A stretch of DNA of 14,570 bases from DASYSA01 sp036003885 (GTDB lineage Bacteria; Acidobacteriota; Blastocatellia; UBA7656): NCBI GenBank assembly GCA_036003885.1, contig DASYSA010000207.1, forward strand, positions 1 to 14,570, read 5' to 3'. The position numbers and the translations under genes were made by a program. This document shows, one piece after another, positions 1-6,872 of the stretch (positions are counted from its first letter, which is position 1; each line of letters begins with the position of its first letter). The notes under the pieces are model-generated. The model did no database searches. It saw only the letters and a list, made by a program, of their open reading frames with translations, and was not told where the DNA came from.

Positions 1-167
1 GAGAGAAGCTGGAGAGCCACCGATAAGCCCACGCAGCGACTCCCGAGACTGCCGCGAGCGAAAGGCCGTGCTCTAGCCATTGAAACCACGTCGGCTTGGA
101 TGATTACCCTCCAGTGTGCGGACTTTCAATTCAGTCTTCACCTGCCACGCTACATCAGAAAATAGGC

Positions 168-211
168 TTGCACAATCCAGAGCTAGATGATAATAATTCT
201 CAGGTGATAAT
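168..211 (+). promoter_or_regulatory. Putative perR promoter with Fur/PerR-like operator
   Basis: A TTGCAC box (168-173) and a GATAAT box (189-194) are 15 bp apart, a slightly short sigma70-type spacing. The -10 lies in the first of two direct TGATAAT repeats (188-194 and 205-211). GATAAT hexamers are the building block of Fur-family boxes, so a repressor bound here would cover the promoter. The stretch is clearly more AT-rich than the coding DNA on either side. Inference: an autoregulated promoter for the peroxide-response operon. The repeats are direct rather than a classic palindrome, which lowers certainty. Confidence 0.45.
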
Positions 212-698
212 CAATCGCAGGAAGTCAGATGCCAGACCCCCAACAGATGTAGAACGCTGGTGCGATGACTTCGAGAAGCTCTGCAGGTCCCGTGGCGTTC
301 GCGTCACCCCTCAGCGCCTCGCTGTCTACCGCGCCCTCGTCGAAGACCTCACTCATCCGACCGCGGACGCCGTGTACAAACGGCTGGGTCACCTCCGGGG
401 ACTGTCGCCCGCTACCGTCTACCGGACGCTGGAATTTCTCTCACGCGAAAATCTGATTCGACGCGTCAGCGCTCCCGAAGCGGTCGGCCGCTTCGATGCG
501 AATCTCGCCGGACACCAGCACCTCGTCTGCCGCGTCTGCGGCAGCATGACCGATGTGTCGGTGCCCGAACTCAGTGATCCCGAACTGCCCACCGTTTCGG
601 GCTTCATAGTCGAAGAGTTGGACATAAAACTCGTCGGACGTTGCCGCGCCTGCGCCTCTTCGAGCGGCCGTAAACGTACCGCTAAAACGACCTCATAA
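204..698 (+). CDS. perR: PerR-type Fur family transcriptional regulator
   Basis: A metal-dependent repressor, probably the peroxide sensor of this operon. A winged-helix domain (RVTPQRLAVYRAL, then SPATVYRTLEFL as recognition helix) is followed by the dimerisation domain. Numbering from a possible TTG start at 96, the residues matching the five PerR regulatory metal ligands are all present: H87 (in THPTAD), D134, H140, H142 and D153. The spacing D-6-H-2-H-11-D is as in Bacillus PerR. Asp at the last site, where Fur proper usually has Glu, favours PerR. Two CxxC pairs (CRVC, CRAC) would hold structural zinc. Start choice: GTG at 204 gives 164 aa, near family size. An open frame continues up to TTG 96 (200 aa), but that extension is unlike the family and contains the putative promoter. 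Neither start has a clear ribosome binding site, so translation from 204 could be leaderless. The rubrerythrin gene follows after 30 bp. Confidence 0.85.
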   Translation: MIINRRKSDARPPTDVERWCDDFEKLCRSRGVRVTPQRLAVYRALVEDLTHPTADAVYKRLGHLRGLSPATVYRTLEFLSRENLIRRVSAPEAVGRFDANLAGHQHLVCRVCGSMTDVSVPELSDPELPTVSGFIVEELDIKLVGRCRACASSSGRKRTAKTTS

Positions 699-728
699 GA
701 CCTCAACCTGAAAGGATGGAAATTAACG

Positions 729-1148
729 ATGGCTGAATTGAAAGGAACCAAGACACACCAGAACCTGAAAGACGCATTCGCCGGCGAATCCATGGCTAAT
801 CGCCGGTATCTCTACTTTGCCAAAGTTGCCGACGTGGAGGGCTACCCTGAAATCGCCGGTAATTTTCGCGACACCGCCGAAGGCGAGACCGGACACGCTC
901 ACGGCCACCTCGATTACCTCAAGAAAGTCGGCGACCCGGCTACCGATAAGCCCTTCGGCGATACCTCGCTCAATCTTCAATCCGCGGTACACGGCGAGAC
1001 TCACGAGTACACCGATATGTATCCCGGAATGGCGAAGGCCGCCCGTGAAGAGGGCTTCGCCGAAATAGCCGACTGGTTCGAGACTCTGGCGAAGGCCGAG
1101 AAGTCTCACGCCGGCCGCTTTAGCAGTCTTCTCAAGTCGATTAGCTAA
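729..1148 (+). CDS. Rubrerythrin-family diiron protein lacking the rubredoxin domain
   Basis: A four-helix diiron protein that probably reduces hydrogen peroxide to water in the cytoplasm. At 139 aa it holds only the ferritin-like domain. Visible ligand residues are E20 (AGES), E53 and H56 (EGETGH), E90 and E93 (HGETHEY), and E124 and H127 (AEKSH). Their arrangement matches classical rubrerythrin, including the paired Glu three residues apart that allows the redox-linked ligand switch. The C-terminal rubredoxin domain with its CxxC pairs is missing, so electrons must come from another protein, and the downstream iron-sulfur protein is the obvious candidate. A good ribosome binding site (AAAGGATGG, 711-719) precedes ATG 729. 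Position directly behind a PerR-type gene fits peroxide-responsive control. A role as a related ferritin-like oxidase cannot be excluded. Confidence 0.92.
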   Translation: MAELKGTKTHQNLKDAFAGESMANRRYLYFAKVADVEGYPEIAGNFRDTAEGETGHAHGHLDYLKKVGDPATDKPFGDTSLNLQSAVHGETHEYTDMYPGMAKAAREEGFAEIADWFETLAKAEKSHAGRFSSLLKSIS

Positions 1149-1162
1149 TTGTCTCCTTGATC

Positions 1163-1190
1163 CGGCGGCGCCCGACAGTGAGCGCCGCCG
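1163..1190 (+). other. GC-rich hairpin between the rubrerythrin and Fe-S genes
   Basis: CGGCGGCGC (1163-1171) and GCGCCGCCG (1182-1190) form a perfect 9-bp inverted repeat with a 10-nt loop. No T-run follows, so a full intrinsic terminator is unlikely. A hairpin here could act as a partial terminator or 3'-end stabiliser, leaving more rubrerythrin than Fe-S mRNA. The structure is visible; the function is inferred. Confidence 0.55.
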
Positions 1191-1209
1191 ACTCAAGCCT
1201 CTCACCTGC

Positions 1210-2586
1210 ATGGAAAACAAAAAGAACATCTCGTATAAGCCGTCCGACGGGATCTCTTACGACCCCGCGGAGGAGAAATACTGGGAACCCGGCGCTCTTC
1301 ACAAAGAAGTGGAGCGCACGTTCGAGATATGTCACGGCTGCCGCCTCTGCTTCAAGTACTGCGACAGCTTTCCAACCCTCTTCTCGCTGCTGGACAACAA
1401 GTATGACGGCGACGTCAGAGGCATTTCCGCAGATGAGACTGAATCCGTCATGGACTCCTGCTTCCAGTGCAAGCTCTGCGAAGTCCAGTGTCCCTACACC
1501 GAGCGCGAAGGGCACGAGTTTCGGCTCGATTTTCCAAAGCTGGTGCACAGATTCAAGGCTCAGAGAGCGCGTCGCGAAGGACCGTCACTCCAGGATCGAG
1601 TGCTTTCAGACCCGGATCGCGCAGGCGCAATGGCTCGCGCGAGCCTGGGTATGGCCAATGTGGGAAACAGGGTGCGTATTCATCGGATCTTTCTCGAGAA
1701 AGTGCTCGGCATTCATCGCGACAAACTGCTTCCCGACTTTGCGCCCTCCACCTTCGAAAAGTGGGCGGCAAGGGCGGGCAAGATTCGTCCGGAACCGGGC
1801 GGCGAGGTAGTCCTCTTCCAGACCTGTTACGTTCAGAATAACGAGCCTCAGATCGGACGCGACACTGTGGAAGTCCTGGAGAAGAGCAAAGTAGATGTGC
1901 GGTGCGCCTCCGGCCTTCAATGTTGTGGAATGCCTGCCTGGGAGCGCGGTGACCTCGATTCACTTCGAAAACATGCAAAGGCGAGCCTGCAAATTCTCCT
2001 CCCGTTTGTCGAGCAGGGAGCGAAGGTCGTAGCAATCAATCCGACCTGCTCGATGATGATGCGGCGCGAGCACCCGACGCTGGTAGATCCTGCCGACAGG
2101 CCGGCTGCCGAGCAGGTTGCGGCCGCGGTGATGGACCCGAGCGAGTTCCTCTGGTCCATCCGCGATCAGCCTCGTTTCAACACAGACTTTCGCAGCACCC
2201 CGGGCGCGGCTGTCGCTTACCATGCCCCGTGCCATCTTCGGGCCCAGGCGGTGGGTTTCAAGGGGAGAGACCTGTTGCGCAAGATCCCTGGCGTCGTGCC
2301 ACGCACTACGATGGAGTGTTGCGGGCATGATGGCACCTACGCAATGACCGTCGAGGGATTCGAGCCTTCCGCGCGGATAGGAAAGAAGGCGTTCGATGGG
2401 ATGAAGGAAGCCGGCGAGGAGGTGTGGGCCACGGACTGCCCGCTTGCCGCCCTGCAGTTTCAGCAGCATGCGGGGGTCAAGCCGATGCACCCGATGTCGA
2501 TACTGGCACGGGCCTATCGCGAGGACGGCTTCCCGCAGAAGGCCAATCGGAAAGAGCAAGGGGAAGAGAAAAGTGAAACCAGTTGA
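1210..2586 (+). CDS. (Fe-S)-binding protein with two 4Fe-4S motifs and two CCG (heterodisulfide reductase-like) domains
   Basis: A soluble iron-sulfur redox protein of 458 aa, related to GlpC and HdrB/D. The N-terminal half has two [4Fe-4S] motifs: C41/C44/C47/C51 and C84/C87/C90/C94 followed by Pro. The C-terminal half has two cysteine-rich CCG domains: C206, C238-C239-G240, C280; and C341, C370-C371-G372, C410. No membrane segments are visible. Family knowledge: such proteins pass electrons between a donor and a partner protein. Its place between a rubrerythrin without rubredoxin and DUF3501 suggests it feeds that rubrerythrin; this is inference. ATG 1210 lies 61 bp after the rubrerythrin stop and has no strong ribosome binding site. 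The 3' end overlaps the DUF3501 gene by 14 nt, implying translational coupling. It is not GlpC itself, since no glpA/glpB partners are nearby. Confidence 0.88.
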   Translation: MENKKNISYKPSDGISYDPAEEKYWEPGALHKEVERTFEICHGCRLCFKYCDSFPTLFSLLDNKYDGDVRGISADETESVMDSCFQCKLCEVQCPYTEREGHEFRLDFPKLVHRFKAQRARREGPSLQDRVLSDPDRAGAMARASLGMANVGNRVRIHRIFLEKVLGIHRDKLLPDFAPSTFEKWAARAGKIRPEPGGEVVLFQTCYVQNNEPQIGRDTVEVLEKSKVDVRCASGLQCCGMPAWERGDLDSLRKHAKASLQILLPFVEQGAKVVAINPTCSMMMRREHPTLVDPADRPAAEQVAAAVMDPSEFLWSIRDQPRFNTDFRSTPGAAVAYHAPCHLRAQAVGFKGRDLLRKIPGVVPRTTMECCGHDGTYAMTVEGFEPSARIGKKAFDGMKEAGEEVWATDCPLAALQFQQHAGVKPMHPMSILARAYREDGFPQKANRKEQGEEKSETS

Positions 2587-3127
2587 GCGAACAGAGATTG
2601 TTGACTACGTCACCTATGAAGAAGGCCGCGACGCTTTCAGAGATGAAGTCATGGCCGCAAAGGCGCGTCGCCGCATTCACCTCGGCGAGTATCTGACCCT
2701 CCTGCTCGAAAACCACCTGACTGTGCGCTATCAAATTCAGGAGATGACTCGGGCGGAGCGCATCGTGAAAGAAGCCGACGTCCAACGAGAGATCGACACC
2801 TACAATGAACTGCTTGGCGGAGAAGGTGAGATTGGATGCACGCTTTTGATTGAGATCGCGGACCCTGCGATTCGCGACGTGAAACTAGCGGAGTGGCTGC
2901 GCCTGCCTCAGAAGTTCTACATGCTGCTGGAGGATGGAACGCGAGTATGGGCGCAGTTTGACGAAAGGCAGCGAGGCGATGATCGGCTGAGCTCCGTCCA
3001 GTACATGAAGTTCGACACTGGCGGCAAGGTGCCCGTCGCAACGGGAGTGGACATACCGGAGTTGCAGGTAGAAACGTCGTTGACGGCCGACCAGCGGCAG
3101 GCGGTATCTGAAGACCTGGCGTCTTGA
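2573..3127 (+). CDS. DUF3501 family protein
   Basis: A 184-aa soluble protein that I recognise as DUF3501, a family of unknown biochemical function. I recall it beside rubrerythrin and CCG-type Fe-S proteins in other bacteria, which is the arrangement here. The N-terminal half is charged and helical (to about residue 80), with the ENHLTVRYQIQEMTR segment at 46-60. The C-terminal half looks beta-rich and contains LRLPQKFYMLLEDG and the Q/E-rich stretch around 127-133. No metal-binding cysteine cluster or signal peptide is present; only one Cys (C89) is seen. Start: GTG 2573, behind AAGGGGAAG (about 2557-2566) and overlapping the Fe-S gene stop by 14 nt. Extending to ATG 2444 would run deep into that gene in a different frame and is rejected. 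It probably works with the Fe-S protein and rubrerythrin in oxidative stress defence. Confidence 0.85.
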   Translation: MKPVERTEIVDYVTYEEGRDAFRDEVMAAKARRRIHLGEYLTLLLENHLTVRYQIQEMTRAERIVKEADVQREIDTYNELLGGEGEIGCTLLIEIADPAIRDVKLAEWLRLPQKFYMLLEDGTRVWAQFDERQRGDDRLSSVQYMKFDTGGKVPVATGVDIPELQVETSLTADQRQAVSEDLAS

Positions 3128-3240
3128 ATCCGGTGATGACGATGGCTCCCATTCCCTCTCGAAAAGAGACGCCGTGAAGGTTCGTGCTCATCGGCAAACG
3201 TGGGACCCAGGCTCTACCCAGGTGGGCAAATCACCTGCGA

Positions 3241-3876
3241 CTATTCTTCCGAAGGCTCGTCTGCTTCCTCAGCCGTGGGGAATATGATCCGGTCATACAC
3301 ATCAGCCAACCTCAGCTTGCAGGCGATGGACTCGATCTGAACCGTCTGCTCTACTCCCCGGAAGACCTCGTAGGTCCATCTGGCGTCAGGTCTTCGCACA
3401 TACTGTTCGACGATTGGCTCGAATTGTGAAACGAGCAGGTAGTCAGTCAGTGTTGAATTCCAGTTCTGATATCGCAGGAACTTCTGTCCCCTGTCAAAAG
3501 CCTCAGTCGACTTGGACATTACCTCGACTATCGTGCTGGGATTGAGTACGACATCGCGGCTCTGATCGTGATACCTGGGATCTCCGCAGATGACAACGAT
3601 GTCGGGATAGGAGAAGAGACCTTTCGTTGCGCGGCGATCTCGTGCAGGCGGTCCGCTAAGCACCTTGGTATCTTTCGATCTGACTCTGCACGGCGTACCC
3701 CTCAATTGCCTGCTCAGCTCACCAACAAGATTCGTGCAGATATCGGCGTGCTCGGGACTTTCGCCTGCCATGGCGTAGATGTATCCGTCGAGGTACTCGT
3801 GCCGCTCTTCCGCTGCTCGTTCCAACGCCAGGTATTCCTCTATTGTGTAGCGAGGCCCTGACAGTGCTAGCGACAT
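3241..3876 (-). CDS. Uma2 family (DUF820) PD-(D/E)XK-fold nuclease
   Basis: A 211-aa protein of the Uma2 family, which has a restriction-endonuclease-like fold and is often present in many copies in Cyanobacteria, Chloroflexi and Acidobacteria; the physiological role is unknown. Visible features are the opening RYTIEEYLALE and ERHEYLDG (24-31), YPDIVVICGDP (90-100) with the acidic D92, STIVEVMSKST (114-124) with E118, and FDRGQKFLRYQ (127-137). The usual Pro of EV(L/M)SPST is Lys here. Start: ATG 3876 is preceded by AGGGAGG at normal spacing. The frame stays open 71 codons further to 4089, but family proteins begin at the chosen Met. The gene faces the peroxide operon tail-to-tail and is divergent from the permease, so it forms a single-gene unit. 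Confidence 0.85.
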   Translation of the reverse strand: MSLALSGPRYTIEEYLALERAAEERHEYLDGYIYAMAGESPEHADICTNLVGELSRQLRGTPCRVRSKDTKVLSGPPARDRRATKGLFSYPDIVVICGDPRYHDQSRDVVLNPSTIVEVMSKSTEAFDRGQKFLRYQNWNSTLTDYLLVSQFEPIVEQYVRRPDARWTYEVFRGVEQTVQIESIACKLRLADVYDRIIFPTAEEADEPSEE

Positions 3877-4148
3877 CCCTTGATACCTCCCTGAGGTTTC
3901 AATCGGCTCAAGTTTGATAGATTGCTTTCCGGTGCGCAAGGGTCTCAGCAGGTTTGGACCAAATTCAAGAGAGTCTCCGTGCGGCTGACTCTTGTTTGCA
4001 AGAACCCGAAGACTGAAGCCGGAAGCCTCGAAGATGGTGACGATCCACGGGATTTGTTGTAAGCTCGCTCTTACCCCCGAAATCAACACGGCCCAGCATC
4101 ACGGGCACGGACCGGAAATCCAAAGACCAGATTTCGAACCGAGGGAAC
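3877..4148. other. Divergent intergenic spacer between uma2 and the NCS1 permease
   Basis: These 272 bp carry no convincing gene. Both flanking genes are transcribed outward, so their promoters should be here, but I see no good -35/-10 pair. A short inverted repeat GTAAG/CTTAC (4059-4063 and 4070-4074, 6-nt loop) is the only structure noted. The minus frame is open from 4089 into uma2, but the sequence it encodes is not recognisable. Confidence 0.4.
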
Positions 4149-5678
4149 GTGGCTACCGAACAAGTCATTGATGTGAAGCAAAGCGACTTTGTCGAGCTCA
4201 CCGAAGACGTGTCTCAGTCGCCGCTGTGGAATCGCGATCTGGCGCCGACTACAATTAGCCAACGCACGTGGTCGACTTATAATATCGCGGCGCTTTGGAT
4301 CGGGATGTCGGTTGTGATCACGACCTATACGCTTGCAGGCGGGTTCATCGAGCAGGGAATGAACTGGTGGCAGGCTATGCTAACGATCCTGCTCGGCAAC
4401 ACGATCGTTCTGATTCCCATGATTCTCAACGCCCACGCGGGCACCAAGTACGGCATATCGTTTCCAGTGTTGTGCCGGGCGAGCTTCGGAACTCGAGGCG
4501 CGAACATTCCCGCTATGGCAAGGGCTTTGGTCGCTTGCGGGTGGTTCGGCATTCAGACGTGGATTGGAGGGAGCGCGCTCGACGGGTTGATGAAGGCGAT
4601 GTGGGGCGGGTGGGCTTCGGTAACCGGGCATGAGTTCATAATGTTCGGCATCTTCTGGCTGATACAGGTCATTGTAATAGTTCGGGGCATCGAAGGCATC
4701 AAACACCTCGAGAGCTGGTCGGCGCCTCTGCTGCTTGTCGGCGGGGCAGTTTTGTTGTGGTGGGCAGTCAGCGCGGCTGGAGGAATGGGGCGAGTACTGG
4801 ACTCCGTTGTTCAACTCCAAAATCCCCTTCGCGACAATCTGTCACAGCCCTCCCCCACTTTTTGGAAGCTCTTTCCTTCTGCACTAACGGCCAGCGTCGG
4901 CTATTGGGCCACGCTTTCGCTTAACATTCCCGACTTCACTCGCTACGCTCGAAGCCAGAAGTCGCAGATGCTGGGTCAGGCCCTTGGGCTTCCGACCACC
5001 ATGACGGCATTCGCTTTTATAGGAGTGGCAACGACCTCGGCGACTGTGCTGATCTTCGGGCGAGCCATTCCAGATCCGGTTGAACTCGTAGGACAGTTTC
5101 ACAATATCGCGATCGTCTTGTTCGCAACCGTGGTCATCTTTGCCGCCCAGCTCACAACTAACATGGCCGCCAATGTCGTTTCGCCATCGAATGATTTCTC
5201 GAACCTCAATCCGAGGCGCATCTCGTACGTCACCGGGGGTCTGATCACGGCGGCAGTCGGGGTTCTGATGATGCCCTGGTATCTGTACCGGAATGCCGCT
5301 GCCTATATCTTCACCTGGCTGATTGGGTACTCCGGATTGATGGGGGCAATAGCCGGAATACTGATTTGCGACTACTGGGTTATTCGAAGACAGAAACTTT
5401 CTCTCAAGGACCTGTTCGTTGAAAGAGGCCGCTACAGCTATTCCGGCGGCTTCAATTGGCGGGCGATCGCGGCGTTTGTGATCGGCATAGCCCCGGCCGC
5501 TCCGGGTTTTATTCGCGCAGCCTTAACGCCTGGCGGTGCAGTTGCCAACCCGGACCTGTTTGATACCATATACACCTACGCATGGTTCGCAACGTTCGGC
5601 TTGAGTTTCGTAGTCTACCTGGCGTTGATGACTATTGGGCAATCGCCGTCACGCGACAGGGTAGAACAGAAGGCATAG
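4149..5678 (+). CDS. NCS1 family nucleobase/hydantoin/allantoin permease
   Basis: An inner-membrane secondary transporter of the nucleobase-cation-symport-1 family (Mhp1, PucI, CodB), predicted to import a pyrimidine, hydantoin or allantoin with Na+ or H+. The 509-aa length and roughly 12 hydrophobic segments fit. Family marks are the cytosolic TTISQRTWSTYN segment (34-45), GWFGIQTWIGG (131-141) whose W132 and Q136 correspond to the stacking Trp and Gln of Mhp1, SLNIPDFTRYA (257-267), TTNMAANVVSPSND (336-349), and CDYWVIRRQ (407-415). Start: GTG 4149 behind GAGGGA, at rather tight spacing. The downstream beta-ureidopropionase-like enzyme and LLM oxidoreductase point to a reduced-pyrimidine or hydantoin substrate rather than cytosine. 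Exact specificity cannot be read from sequence. Confidence 0.9.
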   Translation: MATEQVIDVKQSDFVELTEDVSQSPLWNRDLAPTTISQRTWSTYNIAALWIGMSVVITTYTLAGGFIEQGMNWWQAMLTILLGNTIVLIPMILNAHAGTKYGISFPVLCRASFGTRGANIPAMARALVACGWFGIQTWIGGSALDGLMKAMWGGWASVTGHEFIMFGIFWLIQVIVIVRGIEGIKHLESWSAPLLLVGGAVLLWWAVSAAGGMGRVLDSVVQLQNPLRDNLSQPSPTFWKLFPSALTASVGYWATLSLNIPDFTRYARSQKSQMLGQALGLPTTMTAFAFIGVATTSATVLIFGRAIPDPVELVGQFHNIAIVLFATVVIFAAQLTTNMAANVVSPSNDFSNLNPRRISYVTGGLITAAVGVLMMPWYLYRNAAAYIFTWLIGYSGLMGAIAGILICDYWVIRRQKLSLKDLFVERGRYSYSGGFNWRAIAAFVIGIAPAAPGFIRAALTPGGAVANPDLFDTIYTYAWFATFGLSFVVYLALMTIGQSPSRDRVEQKA

Positions 5679-5686
5679 CTCGGAAG

Positions 5687-5715
5687 AGGCGGCGAGCCTG
5701 CCACCTTCGCCGTCT
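5687..5715 (+). other. Weak hairpin after the permease gene
   Basis: AGGCGGCGA (5687-5695) can pair with TCGCCGTCT (5707-5715), 9 bp including one G-T wobble, with an 11-nt loop. It begins 8 nt after the permease stop. No T-run follows, so it is at best a weak terminator or 3'-end structure, and transcription may continue into the HEAT-repeat gene. Confidence 0.3.
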
Positions 5716-5758
5716 CTCAGCGCTTGCCTCGCTCGGACGTGAGACCCAGGTAAGACTG

Positions 5759-6784
5759 ATGACATCTAACATGCTTAACAAGTTCGCAGTAGCCCTTATT
5801 GCACTAGCGGCCGGGCCAGTCTCCGCCGGGTTCGCACAGGTTGCCGTCAAGCCCGTTGCGTCGCCGCCAGGTTTGCTGTCCGCACTCAGGAGTAAAGATC
5901 CCTCCGCGAGACGTGATGCCGCCAATCGCCTGGGCGGAATGCGGGCTCGTGATTCCGTTCGCCCGCTCATCGAAGCGCTATTGGACAAGGATTCCGGGGT
6001 TCGCGAGGCCGCTGCGTTCGCGCTCGGCCAGATAGCCGACCGTCGCGCCAATGAACCACTTCTAAGCGCCCTGAATGAAAAGGATGAAGAGGTGCGTGCC
6101 ACGATCGTTTTCGCACTGGGAATGCTGGGCGAGCGGAAGTCGATTAAAGTGCTATCGCATTTGCTCGACGACGGCTCAGCCGCGGTGCGGTCGTCCGCTA
6201 CGGTAGCCCTCGGCTTGATGCAGGACGGTGACGCGGTCGACGAGATCATCCAGATACTCGATGATCCGTCCATAGATGTGCGCTACGATGCGGTCTGGGC
6301 GCTGGCTCAGATTGGCGAACCGGACGCGCTCGATCACATGAAGGCCGTGCTGGTGAACCTCGATCTGGCCAAGGTGGATGATGCAGCCCTCGAAGGCCTG
6401 CGACAGGCGGTCCAAAACTCGATGGAGATCCTCCAGGCGAAGAGCGAGCTTCGATCCACACGGAAGCGACGTGCAAATGCGCCGCAGCCTTCCGGCGGAT
6501 CCGGTAAGGTCAGCTATTCGATGGAACTTCATCCTGCAAAGATCGTCCAGTCGGTTCAGCCTGCGCCAACCGAACGAGCCGTCAAGGCCCAGGTCCGCGG
6601 CACGGTGGGGATTCGAGTTCTCGTCGCCGCCGATGGCCGGGCGGCAAGAGCCTATGTTACCAGGCGTCTCGGGCACGGCCTTGACCAGCGCGCTGTGGAA
6701 GCCGCGATGCAGTACAAATTCGATCCGGCTATGCTGGCCGGACTGCCGCAAACCAGTTGGATGGAACTGGAAATTAAATACTAG
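5759..6784 (+). CDS. Secreted HEAT-repeat protein with C-terminal TonB-like domain
   Basis: A 341-aa exported protein. Residues 1-26 form a signal peptide (MLNKFAVALIALAAGPVSAG). Residues about 37-195 hold four to five HEAT/PBS-type repeats marked by VREAAAFALGQI, VRATIVFALGML, VRSSATVALGLM and VRYDAVWALAQI. A charged, low-complexity linker follows (about 225-255). Residues about 262-341 match the TonB C-terminal fold (GTVGIRVLVAADGRA, then LDQRAVEAAMQYKFDPA). It lacks the long Pro-rich spacer of true TonB and no ExbB/ExbD is nearby, so it is probably a periplasmic scaffold rather than an energy transducer. Start: ATG 5759 with AGG upstream. A second in-frame ATG at 5771 has no ribosome binding site. 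An open frame back to 5582 overlaps the permease and is rejected. It interrupts an otherwise catabolic gene order, and its function is unknown. Confidence 0.8.
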   Translation: MTSNMLNKFAVALIALAAGPVSAGFAQVAVKPVASPPGLLSALRSKDPSARRDAANRLGGMRARDSVRPLIEALLDKDSGVREAAAFALGQIADRRANEPLLSALNEKDEEVRATIVFALGMLGERKSIKVLSHLLDDGSAAVRSSATVALGLMQDGDAVDEIIQILDDPSIDVRYDAVWALAQIGEPDALDHMKAVLVNLDLAKVDDAALEGLRQAVQNSMEILQAKSELRSTRKRRANAPQPSGGSGKVSYSMELHPAKIVQSVQPAPTERAVKAQVRGTVGIRVLVAADGRAARAYVTRRLGHGLDQRAVEAAMQYKFDPAMLAGLPQTSWMELEIKY

Positions 6785-6868
6785 TCCGTTGTCCGTTGTC
6801 AGTTGTCAGTTGGTCGGATCACGACAACCGAAAAGTGACAACGGACAACGGACAATGGACAAAGGACT
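6784..6868. repeat. Heptamer array A: inverted pair of GTCCGTT/GTCAGTT tandem repeats
   Basis: Four in-phase heptamers (GTCCGTT x2, GTCAGTT x2) fill 6784-6811. After a 22-bp centre, five inverted heptamers fill 6834-6868 (AGTGACA, ACGGACA x2, ATGGACA, AAGGACT). The arms share a perfect 18-bp inverted repeat (6784-6801 with 6836-6853), and in RNA they would form a long hairpin. The array begins at the stop codon of the HEAT-TonB-C gene and ends 4 bp before the amidohydrolase start. Its last unit supplies that gene's AAGGA ribosome binding site. No T-run follows, so it is not a standard terminator. Confidence 0.85.
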
Positions 6869-6872
6869 AATC

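Noticed and set aside
3..26. C-terminal end of an upstream + strand gene (a short frame ending EKLESHR then TAA)
   Set aside because: Only seven codons are visible, too few to support a gene; the rest of 27-167 shows nothing convincing on either strand.
96..203. N-terminal extension of PerR from TTG 96
   Set aside because: No ribosome binding site, unlike PerR N-termini, and it contains the AT-rich promoter/operator-like sequence. It is kept only as an alternative start.
2444..2572. Longer DUF3501 protein starting at ATG 2444
   Set aside because: The extension overlaps the end of the Fe-S gene in a different frame and is Arg/Ser-rich; GTG 2573 has a good ribosome binding site and the family's start.
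1210..2586. Anaerobic glycerol-3-phosphate dehydrogenase subunit C or true heterodisulfide reductase subunit
   Set aside because: The domain layout is similar, but glpA/glpB or hdrA/hdrC partners are absent and the rubrerythrin/DUF3501 context indicates a different role.
3219..3237. Terminator between the peroxide operon and uma2 (CAGGTG/CACCTG)
   Set aside because: The stem is only 6 bp and no T-run follows on either strand, so it is too weak to call.
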